Source: an uncultured Flavobacteriaceae bacterium
GTDB lineage: Bacteria > Bacteroidota > Bacteroidia > Flavobacteriales > Flavobacteriaceae
Direction: 5' to 3'
NCBI GenBank assembly: GCA_947500445.1
Contig: CANMSB010000009.1
Span: forward strand, 62,001 to 126,000
Length of the DNA: 64,000 nt
Part shown: piece by piece, positions 1-12,600 of the stretch
Numbering within the stretch: the stretch's first letter is position 1
Layout of the letters: every line of letters starts with the position of its first letter
Program-made: the position numbers and the translations under genes
Notes under the pieces: model-generated
Told to the model about the DNA's origin: nothing
Database searches by the model: none
The model's input: the letters and a program-made list of their open reading frames with translations, nothing else

Positions 1-2
1 CC

Positions 3-3000
3 ACGGGCCTCCAAGGAGACTATCGATGGACGGACCTTTTTGGAGAAGGAATCTCCGGAATACTGAGCGAACAGGCCGAAGGATGGTATTACAAACACAA
101 TCTGGGCGACGTGGAAGGTGATGGCAACGTTGGTTTTGAGGTAGGTACGAAAGTAATGGAGAAGCCATCGTTTACCGGACTTCAAACGGGGAAACTTACT
201 TTGGTCGATCTTGATGCCGATGGCAAAAAACAGTTGGTTTCCAAGACCACTGGATTGCAGGGGTATTTTGAAGTGAACGACGATAACGGTTTCAACAACT
301 ACCGACCGTTCGAACACCATATCAATATTGATTTTGGTGACCCTAACGTAAAATTATTCGACATTACCGGCAATGGCAAAGCGGATATCGTAATGACGGA
401 AGAACGGGTCATCACCTATTACGAGGCCCGAGGACGCGATGGATACAAAAGTGCCTTGTCGGCATTAAAATCGTTTGGGGAAGAAGAGGGCCCTGCAATC
501 GTATTCGCCGATGGCCAGAATACCATTTTTTTGGCCGATATGACCGGTGATGGCCTCACCGATATTGTTCGGGTCAGAAATGGGGAAACCTGTTATTGGG
601 CAAATATGGGCTATGGCAGGTATAGTGCAAAAGTGGCCATGCAAAATGCCCCCTGGTTCGACCATCCCGATAAGTTCGATCCCAAACATATCCATTTGAA
701 CGATATCAGTGGAACCGGAACAGCTGACGTGATCTACAAAGGAGCCGATACGTTTAAGGCATTCTTGAATTTGGGTGGAAACGGGTTTTCGGACGTTCAG
801 ATTATCGATCCGTTCTTTCCTATAGACGATATGTCCAATTTAAAAGTGGTGGATCTGTTGGGAAAAGGTACCGCTTGTTTGGTTTGGTCTTCAGGACTCC
901 CTTCACACAGCCGTACGCCATTACGTTACATCGATTTAATGTCGGGCAAAAAACCCCATGTGCTCGTTGCCTATGATAACAATATGGGCATGCGTACCCA
1001 GTTAGGGTACAAAAGTTCAACACATTTTTACCTGAAGGACAAACGCGAGGGAACACCATGGATCACAAAACTGCCCTTTCCCGTGCAAGTGGTAGAAAAC
1101 ATGACCGTCACCGAAGATACGACCAATGTAAAATTTACAACAAAGTATGTTTATCGCCATGGATATTACGATCATGGGGAACGGGAGTTCAGAGGGTTCG
1201 GTCTGGTCGAACAAACAGATACCGAGCACTATTCCGAATGGAAGGATCTCGACGGAGACAACCAAATGGAGCGATCGGAACATCTTTTTCAAAAACCGGT
1301 GTTGACCAAAACATGGTTCCATACCGGTGCCTTTATCGATCAAGATAAAATCTTGGATCACTATAACGAGGAACATTGGTACAACGAATTTGAAAGACAT
1401 TTCCCTGGGGTCTTACCCCCTGTGGGCGAGCCCATTTTGGAAGATGCGTTATTGCTTCCCTCCGGTCATATTGGTGATGTTACGGTAATGGAGCGGTTGA
1501 GGTCTCAGGAATTTCGTGAAGCGGCACGCGCTTGCAAAGGAATGGTATTACGAACGGAAGTGTTCACCTTGGATGCCCCTGATACCCCAACCGATCAAGA
1601 AACCCAATTGCAGCTCACGCCCCATTCGGTTGCCACGCATAACTGTCATATTCTATTGCAACAGCCCTTGGGCCCAAATCGTCATGCCTGCTTTCAAGTA
1701 ATCGAAAGCGAAGCGTTCACCATTCAATACGAAAGGGATGTAAATGATCCCCGTATCTCACATAGCTTGAACTTGGAAATAGATCGCTATGGAAACGTTT
1801 TACAAACCGCTAAAGTGGCCTATGCCCGAAAAACGTCGGATGCTACATTACCGCAAGAGGTGAGGGACAGCCAATCATCGGATCAGATCGTTTATACCAA
1901 AAACACCTATACCAACGATGTGTTTTCCGATCGCGAACACCGTTTGAGACTGCCCTTCCAAAACGAAACCTTTGAAATAACGGAACTACCAAAAATGGAC
2001 GGTTATTATAAGTTGGTCGATTTTGTCGACCTGCTAGGCGCGGGCACACAAGAAATTTCATATACCGCAACGCCGTCCCCTGGAGTACCGCAACGCCGAA
2101 AAATAGAACATTTTAAACAACTGTATTATAAGAATGACCTTAGCGGTCCCCTGGCCCCAGGGGTTTTGGAATCCAAAGGAATCGATTATGAATCCTATGT
2201 ATTGGCATTTACCCCGGAGGTGTTGACCGATATTTTTGGGGGCAAATTGGCGGCCGATTTCCCGGGTACCAATGGTTTTTATGTGCATTTCAATGGGGAT
2301 GCCGATTGGTGGGTGCCTTCCGGAACGATCCAATATATCGATGCCGGGGAAACGGTTGCAGCTGCTCAAAACCGATTTTATGTGCCGCTTTCGTTTTCCG
2401 ATGCCGCCGGAGCCCGCACCCAGATCGTTTATTATAAGGATTATGCGGCTTTTACACGAAAGACGATAAACCCGTTGCTTACCGAAACGACAGCTGAAAA
2501 TTATAATTTCAGAACGTTGGCCCCTACAAGGCTTAGGGATGGTAATGACAACCTAAAAGAAGTGATCTTTGATGAATTGGGCATGCCCAAGGCAATGGCC
2601 CTCTTGGGAAAAGATCTCGATGGCGATGGGATGGCCGAACTTGAAATGGGGGATGACCTTTCCAATATTACGGAATGGAGCGATGGGGAAGCGGCACTTA
2701 TAGCGCAATACTTTCAGGAAACCGATTCCAATATCCTTGAGCAAACCGCTCAAACGCTACTACAAAGGGCAAGTGTGCGCTACCTGTACGATTTGGAAGC
2801 ATTTATGTTGAGGAGAAAGCCAATGGCGTCCAGCACCCTCAAAAACGAGCAGCACCACAGTCAGTTGAACCCGGGTGAAACAACTCCCCTAAGAATCGTT
2901 TTTGAGTACAGTAGCGGTTCCGGAAGTGTTATTATGGCAAAGGCAAAAGCCGAGCCGGGCGTGGCGAAAAGCGTTGTCGTTGAAGAAGACCTTAGCTATA

Positions 3001-6000
3001 CCGTTACCGAAATGGATACCACTGCTTTTCCGCAACCCGTGGTACGGTGGGTCGGAAACGGCCGTACCGTACTGAACAATAAGGGAAACCCGGTAAAACA
3101 GTACGAACCTTTTTTCTCCGTTGTACCCCAGTATGAAGATGCCCCTGAACTTATAGCGGAAGGGGTGACCACGGTATCCTATTACGATAGTCTTTCCAGG
3201 CTTGTAAAAGTGGTGTTTCCCGACCGTACCTTTTCAGAAATTAAATTTGATGCTTGGCAAAAAGAGGTGTTCGATCGGAACGATACCATTACCGACAGCG
3301 GTTGGTATACCGACCGGATCAACAACCAGATCGATGCCGAACTTTTGGCACAGGGCAAAGACCCCGCCAAGGAAAAAAGCGCGGCCGAAAAGGCTGCGAT
3401 CCATTTCGGGACCCCTTCGCGGGTTTATTTTGATGTTTTGGGAAGAGCGGTGCTCACAATGGCACATAACAGAAAGTCCGACAATTCGGATGAATTCATA
3501 CAAACGACGATCGCTATCGATATCGAGGGAAATACCCGTTCCGTAACCGATGCGCGCAACAATACGGTAATGGAATACCGGCATGATATGTTGGGGCACC
3601 GTTTATGGTCGGGCAGTATGGACGCGGGAGAGCGATGGAACTTCTTCAACGCCCTTGGCCGCCCGATCCGCCGCTGGGACCAGCGCGACCATATCGTATT
3701 CACGACCTATGATGTTTTGCAACGGGTATTGACCAAAAAAGTAACGGGTGGGGACGGTGCGGTTTCGTTGGACAAGGTTTATGAAAAAAATGAATATGGA
3801 GAAGGGGCACCAAATGATAAACAACACAATCTTCGCGGAAAGCTAAGGGTACAGTTCGATACCGCAGGAAAAATCACGTATCCGTCCTACGACTTTAAGG
3901 GCAACCTCCTAAAGCAACAGCGGCAGTTTTTGGAAAATTATAAAACAACCCCGGATTGGTCGGTAGGGAACCCCGACCTCTTATTACAAACGGCTCCGCC
4001 CAAAGAAACCCAGTGGACGTATGATGCCCTGAACAGGGTAACCCTAAAAACCAACCCGGATGGGAGTAGCACCAATACATTTTATAACGAAGCAGGATTG
4101 CTGCGCGAAGTACGCGCTACCCAAAACGGTGCTACCCAGACGTATGTAAAAAATATTGGATACAACGTAAAAGGGCAACGAGAAAGCATCGTTTATGGCA
4201 ATGATGTACGAACGGCATATGCCTACGATAGCGAAACGTTTCGCTTGCACAACATACGCACGAACCGAATCGATAACGAGCTGATTCAGGATTTGTATTA
4301 TACCTATGATCCCGTAGGAAACATTGTTGAAACCGAAGATAGGGCGATCCCTACGGTATTTTTTGGAAACCACAGGGTCGTTCCCCGAAACACCTATACC
4401 TATGATGCCATTTATCGGTTGATCGTAGCAGAGGGCAAAGAACATATCGGTCAGGCCACACACGGTAACTGTGATCAATGGAACGATTTGCCCTTCATGA
4501 AAAACTATAGCCCGGGATCGGATATGGAATGGCGCAACTATACCCAACGTTATGCGTATGATCTCGTTGGGAACATTATGCAAATGCGACATATCGCGAT
4601 CAACGGCAACTGGACCCGAAACTACGATTATGCCGCAACGAACAATCGGCTATTGCGTACCAATATCGGTGCGAACACCTATAACTATAGTTACCATCCA
4701 CTTCATGGCAATATAACCGATATGCCCCATTTGGCGACCATGGATTGGAACTTTAGGGACGAATTGAGCAGCACGGCCTCCCAAACGGTATGCACCGGAA
4801 AATTACCCGAAACCACCTATTATGTATACGACGGTAGCGGAAAGCGGGTACGAAAAATAACGGAAAACCAATCCGTTAACGGAAACGCACCGACCCTAAA
4901 GGAAGAACGACAGTATTTAGGGGATATAGAGGTATACCTAAAATTTAGCGGGACGGATACAGGTTTGGAACGGACCACTTTGCATATCAGCGATGATCAG
5001 GGGAGGATCGCCATGATAGATACCCGAAACGGTATTGACGATGGTACCGATGTGACGACCACGCGATACCAACTTGGAAACCGTTCCAATAGTGCTTCGA
5101 TCGAGTTGGATGGGAACGGTGCAGTAATCGGGTATGAAGAGTTCCACCCTTTTGGAACTACGGCTTACCAAGCCGTAAATGCTTCCATTAAAGCTGCTGC
5201 CAAACGCTATCGGTACACCGGTATGGAACGCGATACCGAAAGTGGACTAGGCTACCATAATGCCAGATACTATATCCCTTGGCTGGGCAGGTGGTTAAAA
5301 CCAGATCCCGTGGGGCTGTCTGCAGGGGTGAACCTATATGCCTATGTAAACGGAAACCCTATAAAGCTTATCGACCCTAACGGTACGGATGACGATGATG
5401 GTTGGGGTTGGGGAACGGTACTTACCGTAGCGGCGGTAGTTACGGTCGCCGTTGTGGTCACCGTGGCCACCGCTGGTGTGGGCACCGCAGCGGTAGCCGG
5501 TGCCGTTGGGGCAGCGGGACTCACCGGAGGGGCGGCGACCGCCGCTACTGCAACGGGAGCGGTCGTAGTTGCGGGCGCCTCCGGAGCACTGGGGAGTGTT
5601 GCGGCGACCGGTACCTCCAATGCCATAACGGGAAGGGACGATTCGTTGGTCGATGCTGCCGTATCCGGCGGTGTGGCAGGGGTCGCAACGCTCGGGGTAG
5701 GCGCCGCGTTGGGCGCTGCGGCAAGAAGTGGGGGAACCGCCGCAATGGCAGCTTCCGCCACTGGAAATGCTTCAAGGGCCACCAATGCTGCCGCAACCGT
5801 CGCCAGGGCCGCACATTCCCCGGGCGCCGTAGGCGTAGCGACAAGATCGGCCGGTAGGGCCACTATGGGTGCCGTAGCCGGTGGGGTAGGAGGCGCTACC
5901 CAAGAAACAACACGGCAGGTAGTGAGCGGGGAATACAGTGCCAACGACGGTTTTGATACCGATCGCATCGCCGAATCGACCGGTAGCGGTGCCCTTATGG

Positions 6001-6530
6001 GAGCTGCACTGGGTCCGGTAATAGATCCTATTGCTACCCGGGCCGTAAACAATATTAGTACAAGAGCGGCAAGTTTGGGAAGGGTACGGGCCGATCGGGC
6101 AGCGGTAGCCCGTGGGGAACGTGGTCCAGGTCCAGCACGATCCGCATCCTACGACCCCGCTACAAGAAGAACTTTTGAAGGGCGTAACGAGCCCTATAGC
6201 AAACCGATACAGGACGTTCTTCAGAAACGAATGAATCAGTTTTCTACCAGACCGGATGCCGATAACCCGTATTTCGGGAGACCCGGACAACAACATGCCG
6301 AAATCAATTCTACCAACGATGCGTTAACTGCCAGGGCGAGCCTTTTACAACGTGAAATGACACCCTGGGATTTGGCTCAGGTCACCACTTCGGTTCGCCG
6401 TTCCAACGGATCCAATGCCGGGGAACCTTTTAGAAGATGTCCAAGATGCGAGGCGGTAACGGAGGGCATGAGCATGACCCCGGATATGGTATCGGCCGAA
6501 AGCACCCCACACCCCTATTACTCCAGATGA
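3..6530 (+). CDS. TcB-TcC fusion (Tc toxin cocoon with C-terminal deaminase-like effector), 5' end outside window
   Basis: The reading frame is open from the first bases, so the gene starts upstream; 2175 codons are inside the window. Order seen: FG-GAP/SpvB-like propeller repeats (DxDxDG motifs), a TcdB midN-like stretch near 1146-1200 (YRHGYYDHGEREFRGFG), a midC-like stretch near 1670-1700 (GPNRHACF), many YD/Rhs repeats (about 3180-5100), and an Rhs core (RYTGMERDTESGLGYHNARY, then LIDPNG at 5370-5384). In the known family TcB and TcC form a hollow shell that self-cleaves at the core end and holds the effector. The part after the core (5385-6530) begins with a long Gly/Ala/Val-rich hydrophobic stretch and ends with HAE (6294) and CPRC (6438), the zinc-ligand pattern of deaminase-fold toxins, YwqJ-like at a guess. 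Confident for the Tc/Rhs assignment; moderate for deaminase. TcB and TcC are fused, and tcA follows after 112 bp in the same direction. Confidence 0.93.
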   Translation, partial: TGLQGDYRWTDLFGEGISGILSEQAEGWYYKHNLGDVEGDGNVGFEVGTKVMEKPSFTGLQTGKLTLVDLDADGKKQLVSKTTGLQGYFEVNDDNGFNNYRPFEHHINIDFGDPNVKLFDITGNGKADIVMTEERVITYYEARGRDGYKSALSALKSFGEEEGPAIVFADGQNTIFLADMTGDGLTDIVRVRNGETCYWANMGYGRYSAKVAMQNAPWFDHPDKFDPKHIHLNDISGTGTADVIYKGADTFKAFLNLGGNGFSDVQIIDPFFPIDDMSNLKVVDLLGKGTACLVWSSGLPSHSRTPLRYIDLMSGKKPHVLVAYDNNMGMRTQLGYKSSTHFYLKDKREGTPWITKLPFPVQVVENMTVTEDTTNVKFTTKYVYRHGYYDHGEREFRGFGLVEQTDTEHYSEWKDLDGDNQMERSEHLFQKPVLTKTWFHTGAFIDQDKILDHYNEEHWYNEFERHFPGVLPPVGEPILEDALLLPSGHIGDVTVMERLRSQEFREAARACKGMVLRTEVFTLDAPDTPTDQETQLQLTPHSVATHNCHILLQQPLGPNRHACFQVIESEAFTIQYERDVNDPRISHSLNLEIDRYGNVLQTAKVAYARKTSDATLPQEVRDSQSSDQIVYTKNTYTNDVFSDREHRLRLPFQNETFEITELPKMDGYYKLVDFVDLLGAGTQEISYTATPSPGVPQRRKIEHFKQLYYKNDLSGPLAPGVLESKGIDYESYVLAFTPEVLTDIFGGKLAADFPGTNGFYVHFNGDADWWVPSGTIQYIDAGETVAAAQNRFYVPLSFSDAAGARTQIVYYKDYAAFTRKTINPLLTETTAENYNFRTLAPTRLRDGNDNLKEVIFDELGMPKAMALLGKDLDGDGMAELEMGDDLSNITEWSDGEAALIAQYFQETDSNILEQTAQTLLQRASVRYLYDLEAFMLRRKPMASSTLKNEQHHSQLNPGETTPLRIVFEYSSGSGSVIMAKAKAEPGVAKSVVVEEDLSYTVTEMDTTAFPQPVVRWVGNGRTVLNNKGNPVKQYEPFFSVVPQYEDAPELIAEGVTTVSYYDSLSRLVKVVFPDRTFSEIKFDAWQKEVFDRNDTITDSGWYTDRINNQIDAELLAQGKDPAKEKSAAEKAAIHFGTPSRVYFDVLGRAVLTMAHNRKSDNSDEFIQTTIAIDIEGNTRSVTDARNNTVMEYRHDMLGHRLWSGSMDAGERWNFFNALGRPIRRWDQRDHIVFTTYDVLQRVLTKKVTGGDGAVSLDKVYEKNEYGEGAPNDKQHNLRGKLRVQFDTAGKITYPSYDFKGNLLKQQRQFLENYKTTPDWSVGNPDLLLQTAPPKETQWTYDALNRVTLKTNPDGSSTNTFYNEAGLLREVRATQNGATQTYVKNIGYNVKGQRESIVYGNDVRTAYAYDSETFRLHNIRTNRIDNELIQDLYYTYDPVGNIVETEDRAIPTVFFGNHRVVPRNTYTYDAIYRLIVAEGKEHIGQATHGNCDQWNDLPFMKNYSPGSDMEWRNYTQRYAYDLVGNIMQMRHIAINGNWTRNYDYAATNNRLLRTNIGANTYNYSYHPLHGNITDMPHLATMDWNFRDELSSTASQTVCTGKLPETTYYVYDGSGKRVRKITENQSVNGNAPTLKEERQYLGDIEVYLKFSGTDTGLERTTLHISDDQGRIAMIDTRNGIDDGTDVTTTRYQLGNRSNSASIELDGNGAVIGYEEFHPFGTTAYQAVNASIKAAAKRYRYTGMERDTESGLGYHNARYYIPWLGRWLKPDPVGLSAGVNLYAYVNGNPIKLIDPNGTDDDDGWGWGTVLTVAAVVTVAVVVTVATAGVGTAAVAGAVGAAGLTGGAATAATATGAVVVAGASGALGSVAATGTSNAITGRDDSLVDAAVSGGVAGVATLGVGAALGAAARSGGTAAMAASATGNASRATNAAATVARAAHSPGAVGVATRSAGRATMGAVAGGVGGATQETTRQVVSGEYSANDGFDTDRIAESTGSGALMGAALGPVIDPIATRAVNNISTRAASLGRVRADRAAVARGERGPGPARSASYDPATRRTFEGRNEPYSKPIQDVLQKRMNQFSTRPDADNPYFGRPGQQHAEINSTNDALTARASLLQREMTPWDLAQVTTSVRRSNGSNAGEPFRRCPRCEAVTEGMSMTPDMVSAESTPHPYYSR

Positions 6531-6642
6531 CCAATGCCATCCGGAACATATAAAAAACTAGAAAAGAGAAGCAAATTTCGGCCCTTTAAAAAAGAAGTGC
6601 CATTCCATAAAAAATGAAAATTTAAAACATAAAAATCAAATC

Positions 6643-9600
6643 ATGGCAACTACAAAAAGTAAGCACAGAGTACATGGAACTGTTACCGATCTTCAAGGTT
6701 TTCCTTTGGAAGAATTGATGGTACAGGTTTTTGACAAAGACCTAAGGTCCGAACAGTTGATCGGTGAAATCCGTACCGATCGTAAAGGAAACTATGAATT
6801 GCGCTATGATCCCAAAGAATTCATGAGGTCCGAAAAAAAGTACCCCGATTTGGCGGTGAAAGTGCTTTCTGGCGATGGTAAAAAGTTGCTTTTTGAACCT
6901 TCGATGGCAGAAGTACGGTTCAACGCAAAACGAACGGAACACATTTCCGTGCAACTCCGACAGCAGGTGCCCCGAAAACATGACGAGTTTACGGCCTATG
7001 TTACCGATACCGCTACCGTACGTGGGAATCTTTCCATTGCCGCCCTAGAAGAAAATGAAAAGACCAAGGACCTTTCTTTTTTGAGCAACGAGTGTAACAT
7101 TGAAGAGGGGCACCTGCATTATTTGACCGTTGCGCATCGCCTTTCCGAAAAGTATGATATCGAGCCGGCATTTTTCTATGGTCTTTTTAGGACCGAGACC
7201 CTGATGAAAAGGGAAATGGCAGATTTGTTACATGTGCGTTTTTCAATTACCGTCGATACCGCGTTGGAACCCTTGTTTTACGACATTGTATTGTTGGATG
7301 AAAAAACCATTACCAAGGATATCGGTAAGGCGATCAAAGAACAACGGATCAAATCGGGCGTTAAAAAGGAATTGAGGTCTATTTTGGCCGTACTACAAAA
7401 GTTTAGGGAAGCCGCGGAAAAATATACCAAGGAGACGAAAAAAACAAAACTGTTGAACAGCATTTCCAGCTTTGTAATCTCCGATAAGTTGGGCAAGATC
7501 GGTGATTTGTTTGCCCAGGCCAATGGAAGCTTTGATGCTTTTTTGGGAAGCATGGAAAAAGAAAACGTATTCAATAACCAGGACGATGGCGAGTTGGCAA
7601 AATCGAGTGTAATGCTAACCCAACTGCTGGGTTTTGACGATGATATTCTGGAACAGGTAAAGACCGAAGAGGGCATAAAAAAAACAGAGGACCTAAAAGA
7701 CCTGGTGTTTTTGGAGGCCAAGGAGTGGAAGGCAAAGTTATCCAAACGCGAAACCGGTTTTACCATTGCAGGAAAAACAATGAGCAAAAAACTGGCCGCC
7801 TATCATTCCGGGGCACTCGTAAAAAAGCTGGAAGCAAAATTTCCTTCACAAGCCTACATAAAGCGTTTAAGGGCAGAAAAAGAACTGGAACCATCGGACA
7901 AAAAAGTACTTTCTTTTTTAGAAAAAAACAAAGCTGTTGATTTGGCCACGACCAAATTGGATCTTTACTTCAAAAAAAATAAAAAAAGCGCTCCAAAAGA
8001 CGATGCGGTCAAAGCAAAAATAAAACAGCACCAGCGCCTTTTTAGACTCACGCCTCGCTACGAACACATCAAGGGATTGCAAAAAAATAACGTGCATTCC
8101 GCCCAGGGAATCGTTTCTTTTGGAAAGACCCGTTTTGTAAAGGAGATCGCACCAAAGGTCGGAATGAACGCTAACGAGGCAAAGGCTACTTACGAAAAAG
8201 CGGAGCGTATCAATACCGCTACCATGTTAATAGCCGGTGATTTACAGGCGGCAAAAAGGAGGGTGGATATTCCGGCCTTGAATCCGGCAAATTTAAAGGC
8301 GAATATGGAAAAGGTCGGGGAAGACTTCCCAGACCTGAAATCCCTTTTCAAGCTTACGGACCTTTGCGAGTGCGAACATTGCCGTTCGGTCTATAGTCCT
8401 GCGGCCTATATGGTGGAGACCTTGCAGTTTTTGGACAAACGCGCCATAGTCGATACCACTACTACACCTTTTACCTATGGAAGTTTGGCCAAGGATAAGC
8501 TGTTCGAACGAAGACCAGATCTCGGGGACCTTGACCTGAGCTGCGAAAATGCAAATACCCCGGTACCCTATATCGACCTGGTTTGCGAGTTACTGGAGGA
8601 GCAGGTAAGTCCGGCCACAGGGATCGCTTTCAACGGGCTCATTGCCAAAGGGGCCGTAACCAATGTATTGCTTAACGCGATGCAAACGGCGGGCTTTAAA
8701 ATTACCGAAAAGGCAACTGTTTTTTCGCCGGACGTTAATGGGGATTTTATTTTACGGGACAAAACGCTTGTTTGTAAAATCACCAATACCGGGCCGAACC
8801 AATGGAACATTAAAGAACTGCGGCAAACCTATGGAAGTGCAGCGGCATTGGCCGCGGCACCCTACTATGTGAATGCAGGGGCCTATACGGAATTGAATAC
8901 CAAAAAGTTTGCGTTCGGACTACCGTTTGATTTGAACCATACCGAAGCGAAAGCCTATTTTTCCCGTTTTGATCTAAGAAGAGCGGAAATGATGAACGAC
9001 TTCGAGACCGCTGGCGCACCGGTCAAGGAGGCGATAGCCTCGGAACGGTTAGGACTCACCGAACAGGAACGTATTATTATCGTTACGCCCGATACCGCAG
9101 GGCAACAACACTACTGGAACACCACCGCACCTGCCCTTTTATCGACAATGAAGGTGGTAGACAAGATGTTGGATAAAACGGGATTGACCTACCAACAGCT
9201 GGCGGAGCTTTTGGAACTTGGTTTTATCGCCAAAGCGGACAACCCCTTTATCAAACATTTGGACAGTTCCTGTGATACCGCCCAAAAAGAAATCGCCAAC
9301 CTTGATGTTGCCATGCTCGATAGGATACACCGTTTTCTGCGGTTATGGAAAAAAACGGGTTGGGCATTCCATGTGTTGGACGCAATGGTTGAGCAGACCA
9401 ATTTGGGTAACGGAACCTTGAACGATCGGACCATCGTTTTGATGGCCGAGATGGCGAACATTCAAGAGCGTACCGGTATAAAAAATACCGAACTAATAGG
9501 TTGTTTCGGAACGATACCACATACCCTAAAAACGAATTCGGACGCTATTCCCTTATATCAGGAGGTGTTTTTGGATACCGCCAAAAATGGAGTGGTCGAT

Positions 9601-12600
9601 GAGGGCCTTTTTCCCGAGAAAATCGATGGGTCCGGGCAGCTACAAAACGTCTTGGGTTCGCTTTCCCTCATCTTTCAGCGTTCCGAAGAAGAGCTGGGCG
9701 CCTTGATCGCAATAACCGATGGAAAGCTCAATTGGGGCAATCTAAGTATGCTCTTCGCTACGGTAAGGTTATGTCAAAAAAGAAAAATGACCATAGCTGA
9801 TTTTTTAGCCTATCGAGAACTTACCGCCATAGATTTCTTTGCGAATACCGCTTCTTATAATCAGTTTTTAGATGCCTTGGACCGTGCAAAGAAAAGTCCT
9901 CTTGGAATTCAGGATGTTCGGTTCATGTTACGCCATCAAGCCGCGGATATCGACCTCAGGAACATGGCCGATACACGGATTTTGGAAGTATTGACAGCCC
10001 TGCAAGGTGTCGTGCGGGATGCATACCTAAATACAGTTTCCAACTTTGATGATACCTTGTCCGTTGAGGAATTGACGGTCGAATTCAAAATAGCATTACA
10101 GGGCCTACCTGGCATTACCGAAGAAATTGCGAACACTTTCGTGCGGATGGCACAAGGCGATTGGAACCCGCCCAACGATCCGCCCGCGGCGACTTACATT
10201 GACGACCATATTGCGGATTTTTTCGATACGACCAGTGTGAAGACCGCCCAAGCGGCGATCGCTCCCGATCTGGAAACGGAACAAAAAGTATTTATACAAA
10301 CGATAACAGCGGCGATTTCGGACTATTTGTTCACCTTGGAAAAAAAGACCGCTATTACCCAATTGTTATCCGAAGCTTACGGTACCGATACCACACTGAC
10401 CGACCATGTGATCAGCTTGTCGAAATTGGGACAACCTGCACCGGCGGCGGGGACCTTGTTGGATATCCTGACCGATACTAGCCTTATCGATACCGCCGCC
10501 ATCGACACACTGCCGGCAATCGATGAAGGTGCCTATCCCGACCAATACAGGGCCTTGCGCTTAACCCATAAGCTGTTGCCATTATGGGCCGCTTTTGCAT
10601 TGGAAGAAGAAGCACTGCTGTGGTGGTTACAGATCGGTGCGGTTCCCAACTGGCTTCTTTTGGAAACCATTCCATATCAGAACGGGCAGAATCCGGTCGC
10701 TTACGACACTTGGGAAAGTTTTATACTCCTAATGGACCTTTCCAAGAAGTATGGACCGGTAGAAAATCCCGCCGATCCTACGGCGCCATTTACCTTTCGC
10801 TCGGTATTGGACCTCTTGGATCCCACGGTGGCAACGGCCAATTCGGACTGGTTCGACGCCCTTTCGGTACTAACGGCCTACGACCGCGCGCAACTAGAAG
10901 CGTTGGACGCCCATTTTGGATGGTCGGCGCCTAATCTTAATTCCTACACCGATCCTAAGGTATGGATGCAAATGGAACAATGTATGGAGCTGCTACGAAA
11001 GATGAACATAACGGTAGCCGATGCCATACAATTTATAAAACCCCAACTGACCGCTACCGATACCACTGCTCTGCGGGTAGCATTAAAGTCTCGTTACGCC
11101 GATAGTCTTTGGTTGGACACCTTAAAGGAAATTATGGATGCCATACGTCCGCAGAAAAGGGATGCCCTTACCACATACCTACTCGCGGTCAACCCCAATA
11201 TGGAGGCTACGGAACACTTGTACGATTATTTTTTAGTGGATACGGAAATGGAAGCCTGTATGCCTTCATCGCGGATCGTGCAGGCCCATGGAACCATACA
11301 ACTGTTCGTACAGCGCTGTTTAATGGGATTGGAACCCGAAACTGCCGCTGATGTGGAGAACGATACGGGCTGGGACCAATGGAAATGGATGCGACTGTAT
11401 CGGCCATGGGAGGCCAACCGAAAAGTATTCCTTTATCCCGAAAACTGGATTATGCCGGAACTGCTCGACGACAAGTCCTTTCTATTCGAGGAATTGGAAA
11501 ACGAACTACTCCAAAACGAGCTAAACGAATACACCACAGAAGATGCGGTAATCAGATATGTCGAAAAACTGGATGATATCGCCTTCTTGGAAGTAATGAC
11601 GGCCTACTACGAGGTCGATACCTATACCATGCACGTATTTGCCAGGACCAAAGGCGGTGATCCGGCGCAATACTATTACCGCAGGTTTGAAGGGGAACGG
11701 TACTGGACACCTTGGGAAAAGGTTGCTTTGGATATCTCTAGTGATCAATTATTGGCTTTTAAACGTAACGGTCGCCTACATTTGGCCTGGCCCTTGTTCA
11801 GCGAGGAACACAACCCGAACGAGCAGGCCCTGGTTCCGGCAATTTCCGATACCGAATCGACTATGGATGCGGAGGATACCAAGCCCGAACGAAGGATGCG
11901 CATTCAGTTGGGCATCAGTCAGTTTGCGAACGGTATGTGGAAACCTAAAAAAATCTCACAGGACGGCATCGTTACCCCAAAAAACTATACCAAGGACGAG
12001 AACGACTTGGATCGCTCAAAGTTCAATTTCATTTATGAACCGTTTTCGGAACATATTATCGTATTCCATACCGATTATGATCAAAACACGGAATTCCACA
12101 CCACCGATGGTGTCTTTAACATCGCCGGTTGTCAGGGATATCCAGAGTTGATCAGTACCAACCAAGGAAATTTCCCCGACTTTTTCCCCGATATCAATGA
12201 TACGCGCTTAAAAAAACAGCGCTATCATGAGTTCGGTGGAGACAGTTTTGACAACCTGGTGGTCATCAACCTATTTACATTTTTTGGTTTTCAGGAACGT
12301 TTGGGAAAGACGCCCGGCCTTTTCCGGATTACCCATCCTTTTCAACTGAATGTATTCGATATCATCGGATACCTGCTGCAACTATTGATTTCCGCAGCGG
12401 CTTCCAGTGGAAAAGTACATTCACGTTTTGCCAAACTGCCGCTGGGAACCCTTTTTCCTTACTTTTTTGAGGACAGTGACCGTGCCTTCGCTATTGTTCC
12501 CGGAATGTATGGTATTCAAGAAGACGATCAAGGCAAGGAGTATTCGGTAAAAAGGACCTTTTCCGATATTCATAGGTTGCTGTTGGAAATGTTTGCACTC

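Noticed and set aside
5402-5857. Plus-strand Arg/Gly-rich frame of 151 codons inside the TcB-TcC gene
   Set aside because: It overlaps the real frame in the low-complexity linker, and its product is unnatural.
5342-6052. Long minus-strand frame of 236 codons rich in Ala, Pro and Thr
   Set aside because: It is the mirror of the Gly/Ala/Val-rich, GC-rich linker of the Tc effector; composition explains its length.
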